Shown: positions 25,180 to 38,454 of the stretch, piece by piece
Layout: every line of letters begins with the position of its first letter
Position numbering within the stretch: the stretch's first letter is position 1
DNA from: Doris montereyensis
Taxonomy: Eukaryota > Mollusca > Gastropoda > Nudibranchia > Dorididae
DNA: 64,000 nucleotides
Assembly: GCA_037039925.1 (NCBI GenBank)
Contig: JAXRKP010000079.1
Coordinates: 442,927 to 506,926, forward strand
Direction of reading: 5' to 3'
Made by a program: the position numbers and the translations under genes
Notes under the pieces: model-generated
What the model was told of the DNA's origin: nothing
The model's database searches: none
The model's input: the letters and a program-made list of their open reading frames with translations, nothing else

Positions 25180-25463
25180 ATTTCGGGGTTTTTGGTTGGA
25201 TTTTTTTTTTTTTTTCGGACTGCCCTGTGAACAGCCAAAGGGATCTTTAACGTGCACATAGTGTCGTGATCTGCACACGGGACTTTCTTTTTATCGTCCG
25301 TCTCCGATGGGACTAGGTGTCGATCCACCTACCTGGACCAGGCGGGAGGGGGGAATTTTGTTCGAAAAATATCGAGAATATTTTTCAGCCTTTGGTGGGG
25401 CTCGAATCCACTATCTTTTGGTTGAGAGGCCGACACCTTGCTTCTGGGTTACCGAGTCCCCTT
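25180..25463 (-). mobile_element. SINE-B copy 1 (minus)
   Basis: Read minus from 25463, the head contains GCAAGGTGTCGGCCTCTCAA and a B-box-like GTGGATTCGAGCCCC. The body carries GGACCAGGCGG, CCGTCTCCGATGGG and ACTGCCCTGTGAACAGCC on the plus strand. The same ordered blocks occur at 39955-40200 and, on the plus strand, 46470-46745. SINE-B is a label for this report. Confidence 0.65.
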
Positions 25464-27159
25464 TAAGTTCATGGAATATTCTCTTTACACATTATATTTA
25501 CTCCATTTAAGTATAAAATGAATAAAGTATTGCATTGGAAGAATCTTGTCTGTATGCTAGGTACAAGTGGCACAGCCTTTGTATGCTCCTTAAAGTTGAG
25601 ATAGCATCATGGTTGGAAAAAGATGTGTCCGGAGAACCTTTGTTCAGCGCGAAGAGTACATATCACTGGATAAATGCTTCTCACCATAGCTTTACTTAAC
25701 ATTGTACAATACTATCACTACCATTACTATCACCACCAGCACCACTGCTGACCGCTACCACTTTTGCTATTGCTGCTCCTATCACTACTGTTATCACTAT
25801 CACTGACTGGTACTACTTCTGCTGTTTTTACAACTATCGCCTCGTTGTCTTCCTTCTCGTACTCTCCAACCTCCTCCTCCTTATCATTATTGTCATCATC
25901 ATAAGCATTGTCATCGTCATCGCCATATCTCCATTTCCATTTACTTCTCCTACCGCCCATGCACTAGAACTGTATTGCAGCCTGTTGAAATAACAAACCT
26001 ACAGAAACAAGTTCAACTTTTGCGGAGACGGCAAACGGACGGCGATTTGTTTTCTTCATCGTCACGAAGAGGTATAGACGTTATTAACGAAAGCGAGTTG
26101 GACTCATCTAGCAGTGAATTTGAAACTGATAATGGTGATATTTCAGGTCGCTCATATTCTCAATGATCTAACCAGATGTACATCTACAAACTTCAATATC
26201 AGACAGCGACAACGACGATGACTTCAAAGTTTTTCTCTTCAAAATCAGAAGGGTGGACAAACACAGTCTCACAAAACAGAAAATGCAAACAACGATGATA
26301 ATTAAGTAAACTCTTCCACAAACCCTACATGTAATACCAAACAAACGAATCATGGCAAGGAAGATGCTATATATGCCTTATAGTACATGCTTCATGGGAG
26401 CAGCATAAAGCTCCAATAGCTGATACCAAACAAACACATCTAATGATATTGAAGAAACATCGAGAGCATTGAAAGTGGAAGGAAACGCAACTGGAATTAA
26501 AGATCTTGGAAAAGGAACAGAGCCAAAATTTTGTACATGACATATATTTCTTTCCGAGGAAAGCAAGTGACAGTCAACACGGTTCGGAAGTGGTGTGGTA
26601 TTCAATGTCGAATAAAGTGCAAAAAATAGTTTTAGTCGAGAAGAAATACAAGAGTTGTTTTTTCCCTTCTAATTACCGGTCAGTGGGATAAGCGGAACAG
26701 CAGAGACAATTCCTTTCTAAAGAAATCGCTAACCAACAAAGGGCGAAGTGCTACAGAAATGGAAGCGACTGTAGACGCCAGTTGTCTATACACAACTCAG
26801 AAATGAAAGTGTTACTAAGACGTACAAATCATTCTTCTTGGTAACACTTGACATCAGTTAGGATTTCGTCTGTAGTGTTTTATCTAAACGACAAAATAAC
26901 GGAACAAGGTGTCAAGACACTTAGCTTCATAGCTAATCATAAGAAACACGCATAGCTTTGCACCTGAATCGGTGGTGAATGAAATCAGGCAGCACATTCG
27001 ATCTTTTACAACTGCACACAGAAAGTACAAAAAGAGAATACCTAGAGTTTGGCCTTAAAAGTAACATAATTTTCAAATTTTATGCTGCAAATGCATGTCG
27101 TCAGAGAGTAATCAGCCTGCGAAACTTTGGAATTACAGAGACATTATTTTACAATGAGT
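25464..27159. other. Unassigned sequence
   Basis: 25705-25930 holds imperfect ATC/CAC trinucleotide runs, which create an acidic open frame on the minus strand. A 63-codon plus-strand frame (25975-26166) rich in Ser, Glu and Asp follows; it may be chance or an exon relic. 26979-27160 encodes a peptide (NFGITETLFYNEF) that runs into the LINE fragment, source unknown. Confidence 0.35.
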
Positions 27160-28015
27160 TCACTACCCCAAGACGAACAATATTTGGCTTTTTCAAACAA
27201 CCTCAACATCAAATCAAGAGGGCTCAAACCATCGAACACGTTTCTAATTACAAATATCTCGGAGTTACCATTGACGATAAACTCAACTGGAAAGATCATG
27301 TAAATAGCATAAAAACTAAGGCGAGCAAGCGCTTATAATTTGTTATGAAACCGAGTCAGTTCAATGTAGATAAGGTATTAATAACTCTTTTTTTTATAAA
27401 TAAGTTGTAGAGAGTATTTTATCTTTTTGTGTCACTTGTTGGGGAGGAAACAGTCAGAAAGGGGACAAAATGAAATTGGATAATTTTATCAAAATGGCAG
27501 CTAGATTCACAGCTGATGTTACTTTCATCGATGAAATCTTTGTTAGAAATACTTTAAAGAAAATATCATTGATAAAAGACGACAATAAAGACACTTTATT
27601 TACCAATATAGTTAAATCAAGTTCAAAAAGACATGACGGATTTATCTGTATTAAGACTTAAACTGAAGTTACCTGAATTCATTTTTACAACCAGGCATAA
27701 AACTTTTAAATAATACAAATTATAAAGTTGAGGTGAATGAAAAATCTAGAGATAATTTGAAGACGAAACATGTTTTTACCATAATTATTATCTGTATTGG
27801 AATATGTGATACGATAAGCAATTACTTTTGAATGCAATATTTATCTATTACTTTATTTCTTAATATATACGAGTATACATATTGTGTGCATGAAAATGTT
27901 AATTCTTATATCCATTTACATGATGTACATGTATCTATTTATATTTCTATTCATTTTTACACGTCTATAAACCAAATTTCCTCTGGGATGAAATAAAGTA
28001 TTTGAATTTGAATTT
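27160..28015 (+). mobile_element. 5'-truncated LINE, RT C-terminus and 3' tail
   Basis: 27200-27337 encodes VSNYKYLGVTIDDKLNWKDH, the conserved post-catalytic segment of non-LTR reverse transcriptases, ending at a stop after KASKRL. A second piece in another frame (27470-27660) gives KMAARFTADVTFIDEIF and KKISLIKDDNKD. The element ends with AAATTTCCTCTGGGATG, AAATAAAGTA and a TTTGAA repeat (27978-28015), the classical 3' terminus. Frame changes and stops show it is inactive. Confidence 0.75.
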
Positions 28016-28099
28016 CAATGCAGCAGAAGAAATACTGGATGTAAAAAAAAAAAAGTACATAGCGTTGTCATCATTTCTATGAAACTAAAACAACACTGC

Positions 28100-28860
28100 A
28101 CTTGATGGAATGGATTTTGGAAGATGTCGGCCAGTTCACATATTTGGGCAGTGTTGTAAGCAAGACAGATGGGACAAACCAGGATATCAGCGCCAGAATT
28201 GGGAAGGCGACACCAGCATTTAGGACCTTAAGACCATTTTGGAATTCACAGACCGCATCCCTAAAAACAAAAATCCATATTTCCAACACAAACATAAAAT
28301 CAGTCCTTCTGTATGCATGTAAAACATGGCGCACTCCTAAAACACCAACAAGAAAACTTCAAACATTTATTAACAGATGCCTGAAACAAATCCTACACAT
28401 CAAATGGTTTGATAAAACTACAAACGAAGAACTTTGGGAAAAGACACATCAATAACCCATAGAAGTACAGATTAAGAGAAGGAAATGGGGATGGCTTGGA
28501 CACACCTTTAGAAAATCATCAGAAAGCATAACGCGTCAGGCCTTCAAATGGAATCCACAAGGGAAGAGAAGTCGAGGGAGACTTGATTTGAATGAATACA
28601 GTGACAACTGTACAAGTAATGGGCAAACAGAAAATGACATCCATCAGGAAGAATCAGCAATCTTACCATGGCAGATTGATAAGTATCTGAGAATAACAGA
28701 ACACCAGTCCTGTGCCGACGGTCGTTGCAGTGCTATATGAACTAAAGATTCCTTGCTATAAAACTATCATATCTTATCAGCACTTAGCAAGGCTGGCAGC
28801 AATCGTTTGTAGTTTTTTTAGTTTTTTTTTATGGTGATCAATGAAGTAAAGTAAAACAAT
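28100..28860 (+). mobile_element. RTE-type LINE fragment (C-terminal region)
   Basis: 28102-28455 encodes FTYLGSVVSKTDGTNQDI, ARIGKATPAFRTL, SVLLYACKTW and FINRCLKQILHIKWFD, a set of blocks typical of the RTE-group endonuclease/RT C-terminus. After one stop the same frame continues with [10 protein letters not shown] and QGKRSRGR, then another ~40 codons to about 28740. The last ~100 bp (ATGGTGATCAATGAAGTAAAG) look like the 3' end. The catalytic RT core and endonuclease are absent (5' truncation). Confidence 0.8.
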
Positions 28861-28999
28861 TCCTTTAGCTATCCGTGCCGATCAGCATTCGGGGTCCTCT
28901 ATGTGGCCGCTCAAAGACGTATTTTTGGGCTATTTGCATTTACATTTTTTAGAGATTACCAAAACATGCAAGGGGTGCTATTTTCCAATTGTGTAAAGA

Positions 29000-29275
29000 T
29001 TTAACAAACTGTTGAAGGTCAGTCAGAGCTTCAAGACGGCAAGTGGTTCATTTGAAATCGTTATGTCCTGTGTTCAAACCTGGGTTTACATGGCATAAAG
29101 TTGTGTTACTCATGAAAGACACTGAAAACCTATACAATCATCTCTCGACTGATGTTAAATAGGCACTAGCAGCGGATGTCGAACAAAACTAGACATAAAC
29201 CAGTGTCCTGTCCAAGGGTGATACATTATTCACTTTTTCGGTTCACCCTGGCGACACTGTATTGAAACATTCTAT
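29000..29275 (+). mobile_element. Diverged SINE-A-like element
   Basis: The order GTTCAAACCTGG, AAGTTGTGTTACT, CTCTCGACTG, GTCCTGTCCAAGGGTGAT and TTCGGTTCACCCTG parallels SINE-A (B box, GTTGTGTTC, CACTCGAC, GTGTCCCATCCCAGAGGTGAT, TTCCGCTTCAC). Identity is much lower than between copies 1 and 2. It lies immediately left of the start of the next LINE. Confidence 0.5.
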
Positions 29276-32200
29276 GACCATCAACTAGATGCCCTTTCCC
29301 ACCCACCTCGGCCCCCACGAACACTACTTAAACTGCCCACCAGGGATACCAACAACCGTCCTGACACACTGAGACTGAGACCTACTTCAGGCAAGGACGT
29401 GGGACGAAAAGAACAAACACGTAGAGTGACAGCTTCACCTCGGTCAGCAAAGCGAACACTGTTCAAAACAAACCCAGCAGACAAACAAAATATACCAAAA
29501 CGTAAATACAAAGTGAAGGTAATGAATGCAAGTTATCATAGCCCCGACAGCAATGACAAGAAATTGCAGTTTGAACAATGAATACAGACACATACGCCAG
29601 ACATCATCTTGACAACAGAGACTCACATAGACATGTGCTTTCAAAGTAGTACAAAATGTAATGATACATTCTTCAACCTGCCCTCATACCGTAGAGATCA
29701 GCTGTTGCGGAAGGTGGTGTACTCTTATCGTAAAGATAGACTATTACAGGAAGGTGATGTACTCACGCCGTAAAGGTAGACTATTACAGGAAGGGGTGTA
29801 CTCATACCGTAAAGATAGACTATTACAGGAAGGTGGTGTACTCATAACGACAAGATAGACTATTACAGGAAGGTGGTGTACTCATAATGACAAGATAGAC
29901 TATTACAGGAAGGTGGTGCACTCATACCGTAAAGATAGACTATTACAGGAAGGTGGTGTACTCATAACGACAAGATAGACTATTACAGGAAGGTGGTGTA
30001 CTCATAACGACAAGATAGACTATTACAGGAAGGTGGTGTACTCATAACGACAAGATAGACTATTACAGGAAGGTGGTGTACTCATAACGACAAGATAGAC
30101 TATTACAGGAAGGTGGTGTACTCATAACGACAAGATAGACTATTACAGGAAGGTGGTGTACTCATATCGTAAAGATAGACTATTACAGGAAGGTGGTGTA
30201 CTCATAACGACAAGATAGACTATTACAGGAAGGGGTGTACTCATAACGACAAGATAGACTATTATGGGAAGATGGTGTACTCATATCGTAAAGATAGACC
30301 ATTGTGGGAAGGTGGTGTACTCATAACGTAGAGATAGACTATTACAGGAAGGTGAAGTACTCATACTGTAAAGATAGACTATTATGGGAAGGTGGAGTAC
30401 TCATATTAGTCATATCGTAGAGATAGACTATTACAGGAAGCTGGTGTACTCATACTGTAAAGATAGGCTATGACAGGAAGGTGGTGTACTCATATTGTAT
30501 AGATAGACTATTACAGGAAGGTGGTGTACTCATATCGTATAGATAGACTATTACAGGAAGGTGGTGTACTCATATCGTATAGATAGACTATTACAGGAAG
30601 GTGGTGTACTCATATCGTAGAGATAGACTATTACAGGAAGGTGGTGTACTCATATCGTATAGATAGACTATTACAGGAAGGTGGTGTACTCATATCCTAT
30701 AGATAAACTATTACAGGAAGGTGGTGTACTCATATCGTGTAGATAAACTATTACAGGAAGGTGGTGTACTCATATCCTATAGATAAACTATTACAGGAAG
30801 GTGGTGTACTCATATCCTATAGATAAACTATTACAGGAAGGTGGTGTACTCATATCCTATAGATAAACTATTACAGGAAGGTGGTGTACTCATATCCTAT
30901 AGATAGACTATTACAGGAAGGTGGTGTACTCATATCGTATAGACTATTACAGGAAGGTGGTGTACTCATATCGTATAGATAGACTATTACAGGAAGGTGG
31001 TGTACTCATATCCTATAGATAGACTATTACAGGAAGGTGGTGTACTCATATCGTATAGATAGACTATTACAGGAAGGTGGTGTACTCATATCGTGTAGAT
31101 AGACTATTACAGGAAGGTGGTGTACTCATATCGTATAGATAGACTATTACAGGAAGGTGGTGTACTCACATCAGTAAGAGATGACATAGTGACGGTGGAA
31201 TAAGAAGCGGATGCCAATTGTGAAAAAGTATGGACGGAAATATCACCAATTCACGGTGAAACACTTGTTCGTTGTCTCTACAGACAGTCATCCAGTCTTA
31301 GAACAGATTCATTCCTCGTTAGCCAAATTACACAATCAACGACCACTAACTCCAAACATCGTTCTTGGGGACGAATTCAATCTTCTGGATATTATTTGGG
31401 ACGGTCAATAAATAAGACCAACCCCACAATACAGGAGGAACATCAGCGAAAAGAGAATCAGCATAATGAACTAATTCAACCTCACCGAAGTTGTCAATGA
31501 GCCAACAAGAGACAACAGCATTATTATATTTGATATCGACAACAAACTCATACATAATTGATACACCAACAATCTATTCGGAGCCAGTAAAATCAAACCG
31601 GTACCTCACAAAGTGACCATATGGAAAAAAGCCAACATCACTGCAATACTTAAGGACACAAAGGCTTTTACCACCAGAATAATGCCTCAAGAATCCCATG
31701 ATGTCGAAACCCTTTGGACCCTAATAAGTAACCATTTACAAACCATGATAAGCGAGCACGTCCCAACAAAGGCCTGCTCATCGAGACTCCATCAGCCATG
31801 GATTACCAACGATCTAAAAAGACTATCCCGACGAAAACAAAGAGCGTGGAGCAAAGCCAAACAATCGAATAGCCCCAGTGACTGGGAAATATACAAACTA
31901 CTGAAAAAGGAAGCAAGATGTGAAAATCGGAGCGGATACCAAAATTATGTAAACAACCTAATTGATGACAAATCAACCAAAAAACTGTGGAAATTTGTCA
32001 AGAGCAGGAAATGTGACACAGTCGGAGTAGCTCCTTGACTAAATGCAACAAAACACAAACAACGAACAAAGACAAGGCTACCACCCTGAACGACCAGTTT
32101 TGTTCTGTATTCACACAAGAGGATTGCAACCCCCACCAAGAGACAAACACAGACGACTGTCCAATAATGCCTGATATTACAATAAATGTAAAGGTGTACA

Positions 32201-33875
32201 ACAACTTCTTGAAGATCTCGATCCAACTAAAGCAGCAGGTCATGACGAAATACCTTCTCGCCTTCTGCGGATGGTTGCAACGGAGATAGCCCTAGCCTTA
32301 ACTAAACTGTTCCAAATTTCCATTGAAACAAGCGAAATACCCCTAATTTGGAAACACGCCCTTGTTCAACCAGTCTTCAAGAAAGGGGACAGAAGCAACG
32401 CTGCAAACTACAGGCCGATCTCTCTAACGTGCATATGCTGCAAACTCATGGAATATATTGTGAGGTCTGCAATCACAGAGCACATCGAGACAAATAACCT
32501 AATTACAGATGCACAACATGGTTTCCGCAAACAAAGATTCTGCGAGACCCAACTGATATCCCTAACCCATAACATAGCCACAGAACTGAACAAACGAGGA
32601 CAGACAGATGTCATCCTACTGGACTTCCCAAAAGCCTTTGATAAAGTGCCACACCAACGCCTTCTATCGAAACTCCATGCAAGCGGTATTAGAAACAGAG
32701 TCTTACATTGGATCAAAGCATTTCTCGATAGCCGCACACAAGAGGTCGCGGTCGGAGGAGAAAAGTCAGGCAGTGGCTTAGTGACATCTGGTGTACCCCA
32801 AGGCTATGTCCTTGGACCGACATTGTTCCTGATTTACATCAATGATCTTGGCAACAACAGCAAATCCAAAATTCGACTTTTTGCTGATGATACAATACTA
32901 TACCAGCACATCTCCCCCCCCAACAGACTGTCATAGCTTAAACCAAGACCTGCAAAAACTCCAAGAATGGGAAGAGAAATGGTTAATGGAGTTTAATGCC
33001 TCTAAATGTCAAGCCATGACGATAACAAACAAAAAGAACCCAATAACATTCGATTACACACTACACGGACATCGACTAGAACGCGTTAACTCCGCAAAAT
33101 ACCTTGGAGTCGAATTGTCATCAGACCTGAAGTGGGGCAAGCATGTTTCCCGAACCGTAACAAAGGCCAACCAAACGAGTACCTTCATCACCAAGAACCT
33201 TGAAGGATGTCCCCTGGCAACCCAAGCACTCTGCTTCAAAGCCTTAGTTTTGCCCATCCTCGAGTATGGCAATGTCATCTGGGACCCCCATCAACAACAC
33301 CTCATACATTCATTAGAGGTGGTCCAGAGGAGGGCAGCAAGAAGAATGCACCATGACTTCTCACCACAGACAAGCGCTTCCAACCTCGTCGATACACTGG
33401 GCCTCGAACGGTTAGAAACACGGAGGAAAAGGAACAAACTAACAACGCTCTTCAAGGTGGTAAATGGATTTTTAGACATCCCTGCGTCGAATCATATTAG
33501 TTATGCCAATAGGAACACCCGAGGCCACACGAAAAGATCAACATCCCAACTTCCAGAATTGACGCACATCTCCACTCCTTCTTCCCCTCAACATCTCGTC
33601 TTTGGAATCGTCTTCCCCAAGAGGCTGTTGAAGCGGAAACGTTAGCAGAGTTCTCGACCGTCCTCTCCTATAATCGGCCCCTATCCTGAGCTAAGTCCAT
33701 GCTTTTATTTGTTTTTGTCTGTTTTTATTTGTTTTTTTATCTTTTCTTGTTTTCATTCTTTTACTTTTTTACCTTCTCTTTTGTGTCTTGTCAATATCGC
33801 GTATGTATCTACATGTAGACTGATCCTCCTCCAAGGAGGTTACTACAATATCAAGAAGAAGAAGAAGAAAACATG
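29276..33875 (+). mobile_element. Nearly full-length Jockey/CR1-like LINE with expanded endonuclease segment
   Basis: A non-LTR element carrying an endonuclease and a reverse transcriptase. 29290-29580 encodes a Pro-rich lead and the start of the endonuclease (VKVMNASYHSPDSNDKKLQF), and the next frame has TPDIILTTETHID. A 40-bp array occupies 29684-31170. After it SVRDDIVTVE resumes the endonuclease. 31613-32038 is the linker. 32271-32936 carries the RT core: VFKKGDRSNAANYRPISL, AQHGFRKQRFCETQL, LDFPKAFDKVPHQRL, GVPQGYVLGP and the intact catalytic LFADDTILY. One frame change in a C run near 32917 leads to 32842-33645, with KYLGVELSSDLKWGKH and RRAARRMHHDF. The C-terminal FFPSTSRLWNRLPQEA lies in another frame near 33585. 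The 3' end is a CCAAGGAGGTT segment and an (AAG)n tail (33858-33871). Several stops exist, so it is inactive although the RT core is well preserved. Confidence 0.85.
29684..31170 (+). repeat. 40-bp minisatellite, ~37 copies, inside the LINE endonuclease
   Basis: Unit core AGATAGACTATTACAGGAAG then GTGGTGTACTCATAnCGTnn. In one frame it reads YRRDRLLQEGGVL, a conserved segment of the LINE endonuclease, and the sequence before (LPSYRRDQLL) and after (GGVLTSVRDDI) the array is the matching normal context. Variants are blocked: ACGACAAG types at 29840-30240, CGTATAG types at 30480-30670 and 30920-31170, CCTATAGATAAAC types at 30690-30890. Forty is not divisible by three, so the array destroys the frame. 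Confidence 0.95.
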
Positions 33876-33876
33876 A

Positions 33877-35265
33877 GTGAGTGATCATGACGTTGTAATA
33901 TGTCATATTCACACGAAGGTTAAACAACAACGAAAAATCCCACGCTCAATATTGTACTCGTTCGGAAAAGGAAATACGATTGCCATAAAGAAAGAACTGA
34001 GAGATAAACACGGTATTTATTTTCAAAACAACTCTGCCCTGAGCCATTCCATGAACACTGGGACTGCTTTGTGAAGAACATTACAAACTCAATCAGCAAA
34101 CACATTCAGAAGCGTCCTCCCCCTAACCCCCAAAACCCCAACAAAACAGTAAATGGGAAACAACAGACACCTTGATGATAAAAAATATCAAACGTCTTAT
34201 AAGACAAAAGCAAAGAAGATACAACGCATCAAAACGTCATAACAAAGAACAAGACCGAGGAAAGAATCGACATATTAGAAAACGCAAACATAAACAATTG
34301 AGACAAGAACTCAGTAGTTTTTTTATTTTTCAGTCTTCTGGATGGTGATAATGATAAGAATTACCCTGAGTGACAAACAGAGTACAATGGAGAAAAAAAC
34401 GTTTTTGGACATACATAAGATCTAAACGGGAAAGCATGTCAAGAATTTCTGCTCTCCTAAGGTCGGATGGAACAGGGGCAACAGTCGTGGCTGTACAGAA
34501 AGCCGACATACTTAACAAACATTATCAAAAAGTGTTTACCGTTGAAGATCCTATCATACCGACGCTGGTAGAAAAATAATAGCATCAATGCCAAATATCA
34601 AAATCACGGAGAAGGGCGTAGTAAAATAGTTACAGTCTATAAACCCCGACGAAGCATGTGGCCCAGACAACATACCGACATGAGTCTTCAAAGAAGCAGC
34701 AAGCAAAATCGCTACATTCTTTAGCACCATACTCCTACAATCAATCGACGCCGGGCAAGCGTTCCTTGAATGCGTCTAATTACCCTTCCCCCACCTCGTG
34801 TCCTTAACAAAGTCCTAAAGCACATAATATTTCATGTGAATATGGATCATCTTGAAAATTACGAAATCGTTATTGATTATCAACACCGTTTCAGAAAATA
34901 TCATCCTTGTGAGACTCGGCTAATAAACAGCCTTGAGTCACTTACCGAGTCTATAGACCAAAACAAAAAGAAAAGTGGATTTGTTCGTACTTCAACTTGA
35001 CTTCAGCCAAGCGTTCGACACAATACCACACAAACGACTCTTTAAAAGCTCTGACGCTACGGAATAGGGAACCTTGTGCTGGTTGAGTTATATAGACCAG
35101 TAGATTGGACAGATAGCAAAAAAACGACTTCTGGATCGTTTCAAAATATGGTCGTGTGACAGGACAACGTTGAAGGACAGTCACACGAGCCATGTTCTAT
35201 GCTCTTAAAAGTACCATAGGGTACTTTGCTGGTCCACCCTCTTTCCTGAATCTTACGATTAAATG
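33877..35265 (+). mobile_element. Decayed LINE fragment (endonuclease end to RT fingers/palm)
   Basis: Begins with MSDHDVVICHIHTK, the SDHD box that ends APE-type endonuclease domains. 34370-34570 encodes the linker (KKRFWTYIRSKRES, ADILNKHYQKVFTVED). 34630-34770 gives INPDEACGPDNIPT with a stop. 34770-35060 gives VLKHIIFHVNMDHLENYE, YQHRFRKYHPCETRLI and, in another frame, LDFSQAFDTIPHKRL. It ends before the catalytic FADD box, at an AAT microsatellite. Close in sequence to the relic at 7690-9255. It abuts the (AAG)n tail of the preceding LINE in the same orientation. Confidence 0.75.
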
Positions 35266-35295
35266 ATTTAGGAGAACAATAATGAACATACACAT

Positions 35296-35740
<445 letters not shown>

Positions 35741-36085
35741 AAACGTTGAAAAGTTTCTTACCAATTCATGTGTGAAGCAAATTAAATTTGGAAGTAGGCA
35801 TTACAACTAATCGGTGGGCCACAGTTGTTGCTCATGGCAGACAGAGACCTTGAGTCATTTACGATTATATCTTCAAGGGGGAAAAAATGAAGAGGAAATG
35901 TGATTCCTCCTCATTATCTTCATGGAAGTGCCTCGTTCTCTGGTCAGTCAAATTAATGCTCAGGCTACCCACACTTGTTTTTATTCAGTTCATAACAGAA
36001 TTGACGTATTGTGATCAACATGTCACGCAACGGCATTAATAATATTGAAAGTGACTTGAACACAGTCGGAGGTTCTAGGGAAAGC
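35741..36085. other. Unassigned sequence
   Basis: No gene or repeat recognised. Confidence 0.4.
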
Positions 36086-36190
36086 AGAACCAACGCGCCG
36101 CCCAGACTGAAATGAGCTTCCAGCTATCGCTACAAACACTCAAACCACTGAACAATTTAAACAATGTCTACACGCATTTACTTTAAACTA
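36086..36190 (+). mobile_element. LINE C-terminus remnant
   Basis: Read with one frame change it gives SRTNAPPRL then WNELPAIATNTQTTEQFKQ and CLHAFTL, the usual LWNxLP...FK ending of CR1/L2-like reverse transcriptases. No upstream RT blocks are visible, so only the 3' end was inserted or survived. Confidence 0.5.
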
Positions 36191-38060
36191 TAAAACCGTA
36201 TGCAGGATAGGCCAATAGACCCTGTACAGATACATGAACAGAAACAGAGAAACAGAACACAAGTCAATAACATGTTAGCTTGAAGCAAACAGATAGATCT
36301 ACTCCTGTTAAATAAATTCAAATAATTAAAGAAAATACATTACAAACTAGAGAAACAATAAAAGATACGGAACGATATTAATCACAGTTATCTTGAAATA
36401 TTATACCTTTTCTTTTAATTCATTTTATATTCATGCTTATCGTCTTCATTTTTTTACAACACAAACTGTGTTTGCTACTGTAAAGCTAAGATACACCGAG
36501 AAAGAAAAGGAAAGAAGAGAGTAAATTAATCGATTTCTTCAAAGCCATGGCATTCTGTAAGGTTTTGTTCAGTGGTTTATGCGGAGTGAGATCATTAATG
36601 CTAGCAAAGATTATAATAACACGAAACATGTATTTATTTTCGAGCTTATTTCAGTCTTTAATAAATTATTTCAGGAAAATAACAAGTACACTTTACGCGT
36701 GTAAGTAGTTGTTTAGATCAAATTTCCTCAGGTATCGATACCGAAATGGATCAACATATGCTCTTGATGTTCGACTTTAAAAGTATTGATTTGTATTTCG
36801 CAGAATACAGTTTCAGGGAAATAAAAGGTAGGCCTATAATTAACCCTTCAGGCACACACAATGAAGACATCGAAAGATTTCAGCAACTGATAATTTTGTT
36901 TTTGTATTTTTTTTTACCAAAGTTCGTCAAAAGTTGCATTTTTCTTGCTTTGTATCATTGTATCATCACAAGAAATAATAAGGTGCCTCACTTTAAAATC
37001 GAAAGTAAAATCCATAATTTCATTTAAAACCATGAGTACCGACAATATTCTTAAGAATTGAATGGGTCGCTTAGATCTGATTTAAACAAATGTTTTCTCT
37101 TAATTTAAAGATAGAGATAAACATCACATTTAAGTGAAAGGAACCACATAATGCAGTTGTTTTGAACTGTTGTTCTTCAACGTCTTCCTTGTTTTCTTTT
37201 AAAATTTGGTCGTTATTTATTTTGTTCCGTTGGGAATTATTGAGGTAAGAGGGGGTAGATTAGATCTTCCTCGTAGTATGTGTTATACTATGAGTCGGCC
37301 CTTAGATCAACACTTTTGCCTTATGTCTGTGCAAGGCCTAGAATCTAGTTGTTCACAAAAATGGGTCGTGCATTGTTACGTATTTTTCTTTTTTCATAAA
37401 TTTTGTTCAGCGATCGCAATACCTACTCTACCATTATGCTTTTCATGAAACCACAGACACTTTGGAGATTGTTCAACATAAGAAACTGGAGCTGATAGTG
37501 AGAAGTATAGTCGTAGAGACGTTTGAGCATAATTGGTTAACTGTAGATCTAGTTTGTAATATCCAGATGAACTATTAAAAGTCTCCAACACATTCTAATC
37601 AAAGTCACACATTGAATGAGGCAATAACAGTTTAGATGTAGATCATAGAGAATGTTTGTCTTAAATAAAACGTGTCAAATTTTTGCTATGTGGCATTAAT
37701 CCCATTCGAAGGCTTAACTTCAATAAAGGAGACTGTTAGTGGAGGGTTGGGGGGGGGGGTGTAATTCCATCAATATCAGGGACAATACATTATGCCTACA
37801 TGAATTACGATTTTTTCAAGTAAAGATGGGAGAACATTATTATCAGTAGGCCTACAATATTCTTTTCCTCTGGCTCATAGAAATTATGCCCTCTAGTCGA
37901 ACAGTTATTTCTTTGTCAAAATATTTAAGAGGATTTCAAAGAATCCTTCAGGTTCCCCATATTTCGGATATATATTCTGATGTAAGTCATGAGATCAAAC
38001 TCAGGCAAAAGGAGTTGTAAATTTAAAAAAAAACGAATAACAAAAAACCGATCCCACATA
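36191..38060. other. Unassigned AT-rich sequence
   Basis: No gene, RNA or repeat recognised. Short open frames at 36746-37027 and 37206-37448 have no recognisable motifs; a G run lies at 37749-37759. Confidence 0.4.
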
Positions 38061-38067
38061 CAAAGTA

Positions 38068-38351
38068 AGAAAATGAATGAATGAATGAATGAATGAATGA
38101 ACATTCTGACTCAACTGTGAATGGTGATGAGTTGTGGAATCGATATCTCCCATTACGTCTCAAGTGTATCGAATACCTACTCCAGAGGATTGTATCGCGA
38201 TGATCACGGACAAGAACTTCCAATGTACTGAATGTGGCTTACGTTGTCTTCTTGCCTGGAACTCTTCCCAGACTGCCTCATCTCCCCTCGCTCAAAGCAG
38301 AGAGATTCTAGATTATCGGTCTTGTGTTATCTCTCTCTCTCTCCCCCCCCC

Positions 38352-38383
<32 letters not shown>

Positions 38384-38385
38384 GA
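38068..38385. repeat. Short (AATG)n and (CT)n microsatellites
   Basis: (AATG)n at 38071-38101 and a CT/C-rich run at 38329-38383, with unassigned sequence between them. Confidence 0.85.
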
Positions 38386-38454
38386 GGCAGTGGCTTCGTT
38401 GTGATAGGAATATGTCTCGAGCAGAGCGGCAGAAATCTTATTTGTTCATGATTT

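Noticed and set aside
25730..26166. Acidic protein-coding exons on either strand
   Set aside because: The minus frame is generated by ATC/CAC runs; the plus frame is short and not recognisable.
36746..37448. Short open frames of 80-93 codons
   Set aside because: Hydrophobic, AT-driven composition with no motif or splice context.
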